From positions 1 to 64,000 of the forward strand of contig JFHF01000031.1 in assembly GCA_000648925.1 (NCBI GenBank): DNA of 64,000 nucleotides. The letters run 5' to 3'. The translations under genes and the position numbers were made by a program. Positions 51,621 through 60,832 of the stretch are shown here, one piece after another. This DNA comes from Caballeronia jiangsuensis. GTDB lineage: Bacteria; Pseudomonadota; Gammaproteobacteria; Burkholderiales; Burkholderiaceae. A model generated the notes under the pieces. The model was given only the letters and a program-made list of their open reading frames with translations. It searched no databases and was not told the DNA's origin. Within the stretch, counting starts at the first letter, position 1. The number at the start of each line of letters is the position of its first letter.

Positions 51621-51770
51621 CTATTTGGACTGCGCCGAGTTGCGCTGTTCGTCGAAGAACGCGCGCACATGCTCGGGCAGCTCCGTCGCGAGAAACTCGA
51701 CGCCAACCGGTTCCGGATCCGGACAATGCACTGTGTCGGGCGTCGGGATTTTGGTCGGTTTTGCGTCCAT
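51621..51770 (-). CDS. Small acidic protein (49 aa)
   Basis: 49 residues: MDAKPTKIPTPDTVHCPDPE, then VGVEFLATELPEHVRAFF and a polar tail ending SAQSK. GAGGAG lies eight bases before the ATG, a strong start. No family is recognised; a single helix (LPEHVRAFFDEQ) is likely. It lies alone between the chorismate mutase gene and an AT-rich gap. Confidence 0.6.
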   Translation of the reverse strand: MDAKPTKIPTPDTVHCPDPEPVGVEFLATELPEHVRAFFDEQRNSAQSK

Positions 51771-52328
51771 GATTTCTCTCCTCAATGACTACAACAATTG
51801 CGCCAACTTGGCCGATGCAGCTTTTGCGCCGCCACATGCAGCCGAAACACCGAATACGGTTCTCTCTATAGATGCGTTATCGGATCGCGAAAGCTTCGGC
51901 TTGAGTCCATTCGCGCGATTCGACGTTCAACGCATGATCGTTCGTGTTTCGGACCGGTCGATATCGGTAATTGCTTGCCGGTACTTACTGAATTGCTGCA
52001 AAAAGTACAGTTTTTACGGCAGCCCCGAGAGCCCCACCCAGCATGGCTCGGCGCGAAGCACACCAATTGCGTACTTAAACTGTAGCTTTTCCTCTATGGA
52101 TATAACGATACCGGGAAACCAGCGTTGACGCTTGATGGTGCGGAGCGGAAAATGGCTCGTTGTTGTACGAAAGCGCACATATAAGGCGAATCAGGTGCGC
52201 GGAGCGGCGGCTCGTGAAATAGGTGAAGCCGATTTCGGCTGGCATCGCAATCCCGTGTACGAACTCGACGTTCGTTGCAAAAAGCGCGAAACCCGTTGCT
52301 CGCGTTCCACAGGATCGACCCCAAAAGC
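51771..52328. other. AT-richer intergenic gap next to tRNA-Thr
   Basis: 558 bases without a convincing gene, in composition more AT-rich than the surroundings (notably 51940-52120). Open frames exist on both strands but none has a good start and family-like sequence. It lies on the 3' side of tRNA-Thr, a common integration position, but I found no repeat of the tRNA end and no integrase remnant. Nothing more can be supported. Confidence 0.4.
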
Positions 52329-52364
52329 AAAAACCCGCGATCACTTGCGTAATCGCGGGTTTTT
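52329..52364 (-). terminator. Terminator of tRNA-Thr(CGU)
   Basis: A 13-bp perfect stem (52329-52341 against 52352-52364, core AACCCGCGAT) with a 10-base loop lies about 20 bases after the tRNA 3' end; A and T runs on both sides allow termination on the minus strand. Confidence 0.9.
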
Positions 52365-52383
52365 TGATGCTGCCTGAATCTTG

Positions 52384-52459
52384 TGGTGCCGGAAAGAGGA
52401 ATCGAACCCCCGACCTTCGCATTACGAATGCGCTGCTCTACCGTCTGAGCTATTCCGGC
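52384..52459 (-). tRNA. tRNA-Thr(CGU)
   Basis: 76 bases on the minus strand, 5' end at 52459. Acceptor GCCGGAA pairs with TTCCGGC, discriminator A, encoded CCA. The anticodon loop UUCGUAA gives CGU, reading ACG. D-arm and GGTTCGATTCC T-arm are normal. Confidence 0.97.
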
Positions 52460-52473
52460 ATCAGAGAAACAAG

Positions 52474-52503
52474 ATTATAGCGACCACATTCTCGTTTTGG
52501 CAA
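52474..52503 (-). promoter_or_regulatory. Sigma-70 promoter of tRNA-Thr
   Basis: On the minus strand TTGCCA (52503-52498), an 18-base spacer and a perfect TATAAT (52479-52474) lie 14 bases before the tRNA 5' end. Confidence 0.75.
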
Positions 52504-52512
52504 TACCCTGAA

Positions 52513-53532
<1,020 letters not shown>

Positions 53533-53602
53533 GCTAGGGCTCCGTGAGCGTTAGACGAATATTCACGATTCTAACCGCTCGACCCGGCCACCCCATGTGA
53601 CA

Positions 53603-53637
53603 GCGACCGCCGCGCCAAAACTTCACGCGGCGGTCGC
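53603..53637. repeat. 12-bp perfect hairpin after pepN
   Basis: GCGACCGCCGCG (53603-53614) and its exact complement (53626-53637) lie just past the pepN stop on the minus strand. There is no U-tract, so it may stabilise the mRNA end or slow the polymerase instead of being a classical terminator. Confidence 0.55.
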
Positions 53638-53647
53638 AAAACAGCCT

Positions 53648-56365
53648 TCAGGCCGCGAGCGCTTTTTCGACGACCTCGCGCACGTCGCGCGATTTCGCCT
53701 TCGATGCGACTTCGCTCAGCGCCGCGTGCATCTTCTCGCGCAAACGCGGCGTGAAGCGGCGCCACAGTTCGAGCCCGCGCGCGAGACGCGCCGCGACCTG
53801 CGGGTTGAGCGCGTCGAGCGCGATCACCTGTTCGGCCCAGAACGCATAGCCTGAACCGTCGTCGGCGTGGAACTGCGCCGGGTTGCCGCTGCAAAAGCTG
53901 AAGATCAGCGAGCGCGCGCGATTCGGGTTCTTGATGTTGAACGCCTGATGCTGCATCAGCTTGCGCACGATCTCGATTACCTTGCGATCCGGGCCGCCGC
54001 GCTGGGTCGCCTGAAGCGCGAACCATTTGTCGATGACGAGCGCCTCGTTCTCGAAACGCCGATAGAAGTCCGCGAGCGCCGCGTCCGCCACGGTCGCATC
54101 CGCGCCCTTCGTCGCGCTCGCGAGCAAGAGCGCGGAGAGGGCCGCCGAGCGGTCGGTCATGTTGTTGGCGGCATCGTATTGCGCCTGCGCGAGCCCGACG
54201 GCTTCACGCGGATCGTCGAGCTGGCTCAGATAGGCGAGCGAGAGATTCTTCAGGCCGCGCTTGCCCGCATCTTCCGGCAGCGGACGATATTCACCCGGCG
54301 TGCGATTCGCTTCATACGTCGCGAGCCACTTGTCGCGCAATTGCGACGCGAGACGGCGCGTCATGAAGACGCGCGCCGCGTGCACGGCGGCCGGATCGGA
54401 CACGGCCATTTGCTCGGCGAGATAGCTTTCCGACGGCAGCATCAGCGCGAGTTCGCGGAACGCGGGTGTGAGCGTGGTGTCGTCGAGGACGCGTGCGAAC
54501 GCGGCGATCACCTGTTCGTCGATGGCGAGCGCCTCGCCCTTGGCCGCGCGTCCGGCCAGCGCGAGCAGCTCGCGCGTCGCGAGACGCTGGCCGGCTTCCC
54601 AGCGGTTGAACGGATCGCTGTCGTGCGCGAGCAGGAACGCGAGCTCGTCGTTCGTGTAGTCGTATTCGACGATCACCGGCGCCGAGAAATTGCGCAGGAG
54701 CGACGGCAGCGGCGCTTCGTTCACATCGACGAACGTGAAGGACTGCTCGCGCTCCGTGAATTCGAGCACGCGCGTCGTTCCGTTCGGCTCCTTCTCGCCT
54801 TCTAGACGCAGCGGAAGATCCGCGCCGTTCTGGCCGATCAGACCGACCGAGAACGGAATCAGCAGCGGACCTTCTTGCGTGTCGCGCGCGGCTTCGGAGC
54901 CATCGCCATAACCTTGCGTGAGCGTCAGCGTGTAGCGCCCGTTCGCGGCGTCATGGTGCGCGCGGACCGCCACGCGCGGCGTGCCGGCCTGGCTGTACCA
55001 GCGCTCGAACTGCGCGAGGTCGCGCTGATTCGCATCGGCGAGCGCGTGACGGAAGTCGTCGCAGGTCACGGCCTGGCCGTCGAAGCGCTGGAAATAGAGA
55101 TCCATGCCGCGCCGGAAGCCGTCGCGGCCGAAGAGCGTCTGATACATCCGCACGACTTCCGAGCCTTTTTCGTAGACGGTCATCGTGTAGAAGTTGTTGA
55201 TCTCGACGTAGCTTTCCGGGCGCACCGGATGCGCCATCGGGCCGGCGTCCTCGGCGAACTGCATCTGACGCAGCACGCGCACGTCCTCGATGCGCTTGGT
55301 TGCACGCGCCGCCGCGCTCGCGGCGCCTTCGGCATCGCCCGCGGCCATGTCGGCGGAGAATTCCTGATCGCGGAACACCGTCAGGCCTTCCTTCAGGCTG
55401 AGCTGGAACCAGTCGCGGCAGGTCACGCGGTTGCCCGTCCAGTTATGGAAGTACTCGTGGCCGACCACGGCTTCGATATTCGAGAAGTCCGTGTCCGTCG
55501 CGGTTTCGGGATTCGCGAGCACATACTTCGTGTTGAAGATGTTGAGGCCCTTGTTCTCCATCGCGCCCATGTTGAAGTCGCTCACCGCGACGATCATGAA
55601 GCGGTCCAGATCCAGCTCCAGCCCGAAGCGCTTTTCATCCCAGCGGATCGAGTGGATGAGCGAGTCCATCGCGTGGCGGGTCTTGTCGAGATCGTGCGGC
55701 TCGACCCAGACCTGCAGCAGCTTCTCCTTGCCCGATCCGGACCGGATGCGCTCCTCGATGCACACGAGCTTGCCCGCGACGAGCGCGAACAGATAGCTCG
55801 GCTTCTTGAACGGGTCTTCCCATTTCGCGAAGTGGCGGCCGTCGGGCAGATCGCCTTCCTCGATCAGATTGCCGTTCGACAGCAGCACCGGATACGCGCT
55901 CTTGTCGGCGCGCAGCGTGACGACGTAAGTGGCCATCACGTCGGGGCGATCGAGGAAGTAGGTGATGCGCCGAAAGCCTTCCGCTTCGCACTGCGTGAAG
56001 AAGTTGCCGCTGGAGACATAAAGTCCGGAGAGCGTCGTGTTCTCCGCCGGATTGCAGATGCTCTCGATGCTAAGCTCGAAAGCATCGGCAGGAATATTGC
56101 CGATGGACAGACCGTTTTCATGGACACGGACATCCGCGTGCGCGACGCCGTCGATCGCCGCGCTCACGAATTCGAGCTGCTCGCCCATCAAGTCGAGGCG
56201 CGGCGCATCGCCCCGGGCGTCCGGGTTGCGGCGCAGCTTCATCGTGTTCTTCACGACCGTGCGCGCCGGCACGAGATCGAACTCGAGCGCGACGGAGTCG
56301 ATCAGGAAAGCAGGCGGCGTGTAGTCCTGGCGGCGAATCACAGCGGATGCGGTCGTGGTAGACAT
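53648..56365 (-). CDS. pepN: Aminopeptidase N (M1 zinc metallopeptidase)
   Basis: 905-residue zinc aminopeptidase that trims N-terminal residues from peptides in the cytoplasm. The exopeptidase motif GAMENKGLNIF is followed by HEYFHNWTGNR with the zinc ligands His303 and His307 and catalytic Glu304; the third ligand lies in LKEGLTVFRDQEF. Domain order matches E. coli PepN (870 residues). ATG 56365 is preferred; upstream codons in frame are Arg/Pro-rich and lack similarity. Confidence 0.96.
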   Translation of the reverse strand: MSTTTASAVIRRQDYTPPAFLIDSVALEFDLVPARTVVKNTMKLRRNPDARGDAPRLDLMGEQLEFVSAAIDGVAHADVRVHENGLSIGNIPADAFELSIESICNPAENTTLSGLYVSSGNFFTQCEAEGFRRITYFLDRPDVMATYVVTLRADKSAYPVLLSNGNLIEEGDLPDGRHFAKWEDPFKKPSYLFALVAGKLVCIEERIRSGSGKEKLLQVWVEPHDLDKTRHAMDSLIHSIRWDEKRFGLELDLDRFMIVAVSDFNMGAMENKGLNIFNTKYVLANPETATDTDFSNIEAVVGHEYFHNWTGNRVTCRDWFQLSLKEGLTVFRDQEFSADMAAGDAEGAASAAARATKRIEDVRVLRQMQFAEDAGPMAHPVRPESYVEINNFYTMTVYEKGSEVVRMYQTLFGRDGFRRGMDLYFQRFDGQAVTCDDFRHALADANQRDLAQFERWYSQAGTPRVAVRAHHDAANGRYTLTLTQGYGDGSEAARDTQEGPLLIPFSVGLIGQNGADLPLRLEGEKEPNGTTRVLEFTEREQSFTFVDVNEAPLPSLLRNFSAPVIVEYDYTNDELAFLLAHDSDPFNRWEAGQRLATRELLALAGRAAKGEALAIDEQVIAAFARVLDDTTLTPAFRELALMLPSESYLAEQMAVSDPAAVHAARVFMTRRLASQLRDKWLATYEANRTPGEYRPLPEDAGKRGLKNLSLAYLSQLDDPREAVGLAQAQYDAANNMTDRSAALSALLLASATKGADATVADAALADFYRRFENEALVIDKWFALQATQRGGPDRKVIEIVRKLMQHQAFNIKNPNRARSLIFSFCSGNPAQFHADDGSGYAFWAEQVIALDALNPQVAARLARGLELWRRFTPRLREKMHAALSEVASKAKSRDVREVVEKALAA

Positions 56366-56587
56366 GGCAAGATCTTCATGTTTGGATTGAACGGCGGCGG
56401 CGTCTCGCGTGCGCGGGTCGAGCGCACCAACGCATGCGCGCCTGGTCGAACCATTGTACAAGCCGTCCGGAGATCGTGAATCGGGCGGCGCAGCGCGTCG
56501 TGGAACCCACAAAACAGGACGCCGCCGTGCGGGCCACGGCGGTGCTGTCTATAACTGAGAAGGGTGCTCAACGAAGTGAGGATGACC

Positions 56588-57304
56588 ATGAATTTCCCGA
56601 TCAAGGCGCTCGCCCGATGGGCCGCGCTGATCCTGGCGGCGATGTGGCTCGCGGGCTGCACCACCTATGTCCAGACGCAGGTCACCGCGTTCTCGGACTG
56701 GAGCGGCAGCGACACGACGCGCACGTATGCGTTCGCGCGCAAGGGCGAGCAGCAGAACAGCATCGAGCAGACGACCTACGAGACGCTCGTCGCGAACGAG
56801 CTGTCGAAATACAACTTCCGGCAAGTGCCCGAGGCGAGCGCGAATTATCAGATCGCGCTCGCTTATTCGATTCGCGGCGACACGGTGACCGTGCGTCAGC
56901 CGGTCTACTACGATCCGTGGCCGATGTACGGACCGTGGGGAGCGGGTCCATACTGGGGCGGACCGTGGGGCGGCTGGGGACCATACGGCCCGTGGGGTGC
57001 GACGGGTTATGTCGACCAGAGCTATCCGGTCTATATCCACGCGCTGCAGATCCGCATGAACGACCGCAAGACCGGTCGCGAGACGTACAAGGTGACGGCG
57101 GTCAACTCGACCGGCGACGCGTCGCTCTATCAGGCGATGCCTTACCTCGTGCGCAGCGCGCTCGCGGATTTCCCGCTCGGCAACGGCACGGTGCGCACGG
57201 TGACGCTGCCCGTCGACAAGAACGGCGGCATCTCCAACGAAACTGCTGCGGCCGGTTCGAACGGCGGCGTGGCGCCCGCGCCCGCGGCCAAAACCGTCGA
57301 TTGA
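56588..57304 (+). CDS. DUF4136-type lipoprotein
   Basis: 238-residue lipoprotein: signal MNFPIKALARWAALILAAMW then lipobox LAGC, a YxxF-type opening (TTYVQTQVTAFSDWSG), and a conserved C-terminal YKVTAVNSTGDASLYQAMPY region. A central block (about residues 105-145) is strongly enriched in Gly, Pro, Trp and Tyr (repeats of GPWG), probably exposed and flexible. ATG 56588 is chosen since GTGAGG lies six bases before it; ATG 56582 is possible. Function unknown. It precedes the phosphonate-type operon by 207 bases on the same strand. Confidence 0.82.
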   Translation: MNFPIKALARWAALILAAMWLAGCTTYVQTQVTAFSDWSGSDTTRTYAFARKGEQQNSIEQTTYETLVANELSKYNFRQVPEASANYQIALAYSIRGDTVTVRQPVYYDPWPMYGPWGAGPYWGGPWGGWGPYGPWGATGYVDQSYPVYIHALQIRMNDRKTGRETYKVTAVNSTGDASLYQAMPYLVRSALADFPLGNGTVRTVTLPVDKNGGISNETAAAGSNGGVAPAPAAKTVD

Positions 57305-57511
57305 TCGGGAGGGCGTGCGACGACCGCGCGCCGTCGCATCGTCGTGAAAACGTGTCGGAAATTATTGCCGTGGCGTGCCGGGCCCGATTCTTTTCCCGGC
57401 TCCGGCGAAAGTTTGAAAAACGCCCGGTGGCCTTGACTAAACAGGGAATTATCGACGCGACGCCGGGCCGCAATATATGCAGCTTCGGCGAATTAGCGAT
57501 ATATTTCCGGG

Positions 57512-58210
57512 ATGACAAAATCGTGTCCGCCCCGTCCTGAAGCCGTTCCCGAGCCCACCACATGGGATGCGCGGCTCGCACGCCGCCTCGTCACGCCGCT
57601 CGTCGGCACGCCGGTAACGCCCAACCATCTGACCACGCTGCGCCTCGCCATCGGCCTGGCCGGGGCGTATTATTTGTCGCTCGGTCAGTTCTGGATGTGC
57701 ACGCTCGGCGCGCTGCTGATCGCGCTGTCGAACCTCGTCGATCACACCGACGGCGAGCTCGCCCGCATTAGCGGACAGTCGAGCAAGATCGGCCATCTCT
57801 ATGACCTCGCGTGCGACGCGCTCGTGACCGTGCTGCTCTTTCTCGGCATCGGGTTTTACGTCGCCGTGCATCACCCGTCGATGCTCGTGCCCGCGCAATG
57901 GCTCGGCGGCATCGCGGGCGTGGCGGTCGCGCTGATCTTCTTTTTGCGCATGCGTATCGAGTCGATGGTCGGCAAGTCCGGCACGAAGCAGGCGTCGATG
58001 GCCGGATTCGAAACGGAAGACGTGCTGTACCTGCTGCCGGTCGTGACGCTTCTGAACGGCATGACGCCGTTTCTGATCGCGGCGGCGATCGGCGCGCCGC
58101 TCTTCGCCATCTATGTGGCGGTGGACTATCAGCGCGTGAGCTCGCAGTTGAAACGCCGCGCGCAGGCATCCCCTGCAAAAGACGGCAACGATTTCCAGGC
58201 GGTGAGATGA
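57512..58210 (+). CDS. CDP-alcohol phosphotransferase family membrane enzyme
   Basis: 232-residue integral membrane enzyme with about six helices. The full catalytic motif is present: Asp77-x2-Asp80-Gly81-x2-Ala84-Arg85-x8-Gly94-x3-Asp98-x3-Asp102. Family members displace CMP from a CDP-linked donor by an alcohol. As first gene of a phosphonate operon it probably transfers the phosphonate moiety from CMP-aminoethylphosphonate to a lipid or sugar alcohol, like ethanolaminephosphotransferases; that specificity is inferred. Its stop overlaps the next start as ATGA. Confidence 0.88.
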   Translation: MTKSCPPRPEAVPEPTTWDARLARRLVTPLVGTPVTPNHLTTLRLAIGLAGAYYLSLGQFWMCTLGALLIALSNLVDHTDGELARISGQSSKIGHLYDLACDALVTVLLFLGIGFYVAVHHPSMLVPAQWLGGIAGVAVALIFFLRMRIESMVGKSGTKQASMAGFETEDVLYLLPVVTLLNGMTPFLIAAAIGAPLFAIYVAVDYQRVSSQLKRRAQASPAKDGNDFQAVR

Positions 58211-59019
58211 GCGATACGGCAACTCCGGACAACACGCTGACGCAACCCGCGCATGGGCCGGCGGTGAGCCGCCCGTCGAAGCGCGACATCGATTCGACCA
58301 TGAACGCGCGGCTTGCCACGCTGTCCACGCCGAAGCTGCGCGACGAATACGGCCAGCAAGGCTCGTTTCTCTACATCGAAGATTTCCTGCCGGGCGATTT
58401 CACCGAGCGCCTGATCGCCGCCGTTCATGACGTGATGCCGTCGGTGAACCGCAACTATCTGCCGGGTCACAAGGCGGGCGGCAGCGTGAGCCGCCATACG
58501 CTCGACAAGCTCGCGCCGTTCATCGCGGATCTGTATCGTTCGGACGCGCTCATCAAGTGGCTGGAGTCGATCACCGGCGACAAGCTGCAACTCTCGCCGC
58601 AAGACGATCCGCACGCCTACGCGCTCTATTTCTACACGCGTCCGGGCGACCATATCGGCTGGCATTACGACACCTCGTACTACGACGGCCGCCGCTACAC
58701 GCTCCTGCTCGGCGTGATCGACGATTCCTCCTGCAAGCTCGACTACGAACTGCACACGAAGACGCCCGGCATTCCGGATCAGCCGGGCTCGGTGCAATAT
58801 CCGCCCGGCGCGTTCGTGTTCTTCGACGGCGACAAGCTGCGCCATCGCGTGACGCCGCTCGGCGAGAACGAGATGCGCGTGTCGCTCACGTTCGAGTACG
58901 TGACGAACCCCAACATGCGTCCGTTCCAGCGCTTCATCTCGAACATGAAGGACTCGATCGCGTATTTCGGGTTCAGGCAGGTCTTTCGCCGCAAGGGCGG
59001 CAAGAACGGACTGGCATGA
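58207..59019 (+). CDS. 2-oxoglutarate/Fe(II)-dependent oxygenase (prolyl-4-hydroxylase-like fold)
   Basis: 270-residue non-haem iron oxygenase. The metal triad is clear: His153-Tyr-Asp155 in IGWHYDTSYYDG and distal His213 in KLRHRVTP, with Arg224 (EMRVSLTFEY) placed to bind 2-oxoglutarate. Asp155 is retained, so it should hydroxylate and not halogenate. The N-terminal 45 residues are a variable extension. Coupled by ATGA overlaps to both neighbours, it is likely to modify the phosphonate or its lipid carrier, for example by hydroxylation next to phosphorus; the substrate is not shown by sequence. Confidence 0.88.
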   Translation: MSDTATPDNTLTQPAHGPAVSRPSKRDIDSTMNARLATLSTPKLRDEYGQQGSFLYIEDFLPGDFTERLIAAVHDVMPSVNRNYLPGHKAGGSVSRHTLDKLAPFIADLYRSDALIKWLESITGDKLQLSPQDDPHAYALYFYTRPGDHIGWHYDTSYYDGRRYTLLLGVIDDSSCKLDYELHTKTPGIPDQPGSVQYPPGAFVFFDGDKLRHRVTPLGENEMRVSLTFEYVTNPNMRPFQRFISNMKDSIAYFGFRQVFRRKGGKNGLA

Positions 59020-60032
59020 GCCGCGCGGGCACATTCCTGCTGTCGGTCGGCGTGGTGCTGTTCGTCGCGCTGCTCGGCTGGCAAGGCTTCGGATCGGTCG
59101 CATCGACGCTGGCCGCGGCGGGCTGGGGCTTGCTCGCGGTCGCGGCCTTTCACTTCGTGCCGCTCGTCATTGATGCCGGCGCGATCAGCGTGCTCTTCGC
59201 CGACCGTCAGCGCGACGTGTCCCTGATCGACGCGTTGCTCGCGCGCTGGGCCGGCGAATCGGTGAACAGCCTGATGCCCGCGGGCCAGATCGGCGGACCG
59301 ATGCTGATGGTCCGCTATCTCGCGCAACGCGGCATGCGCGCGCGCGACGCGGCCGCCGTCATCACCGTCAGCACGACGATGCAGACCGTCGCGCAACTGC
59401 TCTTCGCGCTGATCGGCGTCGTGCTGCTGACGGGTTACGCGTCGGGCGGCTCGTCGTCGACGGTGACGATCGCCGTGCTGGCGGTGATCGGCGTGATCGG
59501 CCTCATGATCTTCGGTTTCTATCTCGCGCAGCGGCGCGGTCTTTTCGGCCGCGCGATGCGCTTCGCGTCGGGCATCGCCGCGAAATTCTCGGCCAAGCGC
59601 GACTGGTCGTCGCTCGTCACGCGCGCCGAAGCCGTCGATGCCGCCGTGCACGAGATGTATCGCGAGCGCGGCAAGGTGGCGTCGAGCTTCGGCCTGAGTC
59701 TCGTCGGCTGGATCGTCGGCACGGGCGAAGTGTGGCTCGCGCTGCATCTGCTCGGTCATCCGGTCGGCTGGGCGGAAGCGCTGCTGCTCGAAAGTCTCGG
59801 CCAGGCGATTCGCGGCGCGGCCTTCGCCATTCCCGGCTCGCTCGGCGTGCAGGAAGGCGGCTATCTGCTGCTCGCGCGTCTGGTCGGCTTGCCGCCCGAG
59901 GCGGCGCTCGCGCTGTCGCTCGCCAAGCGTGCGCGTGAACTGCTGCTCGGCGTGCCGGGCATCGTCTATCTGCATTTCGTTGAAAAAGGCTGGCAGCGCC
60001 GCCGTCTCGCGCGCGTGCCGGATATCGACTGA
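59016..60032 (+). CDS. HpnL/AglD-type (lysylphosphatidylglycerol synthase TM region) membrane protein
   Basis: 338-residue integral membrane protein with about eight helices, of the UPF0104/LPG-synthase-TM superfamily. ARWAGESVNSLMPAGQIGGP and the late AIPGSLGVQEGGYLLLAR are family signatures shared with the hopanoid transport protein HpnL. No catalytic aminoacyl-transferase domain is attached. In this operon a role in moving or flipping a modified lipid across the inner membrane is plausible but unproven. ATG overlaps the oxygenase stop as ATGA; 23 bases separate it from the nucleotidyltransferase gene. Confidence 0.85.
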   Translation: MSRAGTFLLSVGVVLFVALLGWQGFGSVASTLAAAGWGLLAVAAFHFVPLVIDAGAISVLFADRQRDVSLIDALLARWAGESVNSLMPAGQIGGPMLMVRYLAQRGMRARDAAAVITVSTTMQTVAQLLFALIGVVLLTGYASGGSSSTVTIAVLAVIGVIGLMIFGFYLAQRRGLFGRAMRFASGIAAKFSAKRDWSSLVTRAEAVDAAVHEMYRERGKVASSFGLSLVGWIVGTGEVWLALHLLGHPVGWAEALLLESLGQAIRGAAFAIPGSLGVQEGGYLLLARLVGLPPEAALALSLAKRARELLLGVPGIVYLHFVEKGWQRRRLARVPDID

Positions 60033-60055
60033 CCCACCCAGAAGGGAACACAAGC

Positions 60056-60832
60056 ATGCGCGCAATTATTCTTGCGGCCGGGATGGGCTTGCGCCTCGTT
60101 CAGCCCGAAGGCCAGCAAAAGCCGAAATGTCTGCTTCGCTTTGGCGATGCATCGCTGTTGGAGCGTCATCTGCACTTTTTGAAGTCGGCGAATGTCGATG
60201 AAGTCGTCTTCGTCACCGGCTTCAAGAGCGAGCAGATCGAAGCCGAACTCGCATCGATCGACTGGAAGCCGAAGACCGAAATCGTCGTCAACGAAGAATT
60301 CACGCTCGGCAGCGTGCTGTCCGTGCATACGGCGCGCGACGCGATGACGCGCGGCGGCGATGTCCTTCTGATGGACGCCGACGTGCTCTACGACGAACGC
60401 ATTTTCGAGCCGCTCGTCGCGGGCGGTTCGGTGAATCGCCTGCTGATCGACCGCGATTTCGAAGCCGGCGACGAACCGGTGAAGCTGTGCGTCGAGAACG
60501 GCGTGCCGGTCGAACTGCGCAAGCAGGTTGCGGCGGGTCTCAGGTACGACACCATCGGTGAATCGGTTGGCTTCTTCCGCTTCGATCACGCGACGGCCAC
60601 GCGTCTCGCCGACATCTGCGCCGATTACGTGGCGACGGGCCGCGCGAAGATGCCGCATGAAGAAGCGGTGCGCGACCTGTTGCTGGAAAAGTCCCACGTG
60701 TTCGACATCGCCGATGTGACCGGCGCACCGTGGATCGAAATCGATTTTCAGAACGACGTGAAGCGCGCGGCCGATGAAGTGCTGCCGCAATTGAACGCGC
60801 TGCGTCAGTTTGCAGGAGCATCCCAACAATGA
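60056..60832 (+). CDS. Stand-alone phosphonate/choline-phosphate-type nucleotidyltransferase
   Basis: 258-residue sugar-nucleotide-type transferase. The motif LAAGMGLRL (6-14) keeps the catalytic Arg13, and QKPKCLLRFG keeps Lys24; MDADVLYD is the metal-binding loop. It resembles LicC/PntC-like cytidylyltransferases, and in this setting should make CMP-2-aminoethylphosphonate from CTP. AAGGGA lies well placed before ATG 60056. Its stop overlaps the next start as ATGA. CTP versus other NTP preference is inferred from context. Confidence 0.85.
   Translation: MRAIILAAGMGLRLVQPEGQQKPKCLLRFGDASLLERHLHFLKSANVDEVVFVTGFKSEQIEAELASIDWKPKTEIVVNEEFTLGSVLSVHTARDAMTRGGDVLLMDADVLYDERIFEPLVAGGSVNRLLIDRDFEAGDEPVKLCVENGVPVELRKQVAAGLRYDTIGESVGFFRFDHATATRLADICADYVATGRAKMPHEEAVRDLLLEKSHVFDIADVTGAPWIEIDFQNDVKRAADEVLPQLNALRQFAGASQQ

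Noticed and set aside
51613..52128. Plus-strand 171-codon frame opposite the small acidic gene
   Set aside because: Cys/Ser-rich composition without domain, antisense to a frame with a strong ribosome site, and crossing the AT-rich gap.
52132..52377. 81-codon plus-strand frame before tRNA-Thr
   Set aside because: TTG start without ribosome site, runs into the tRNA terminator stem, and lacks any recognised motif.
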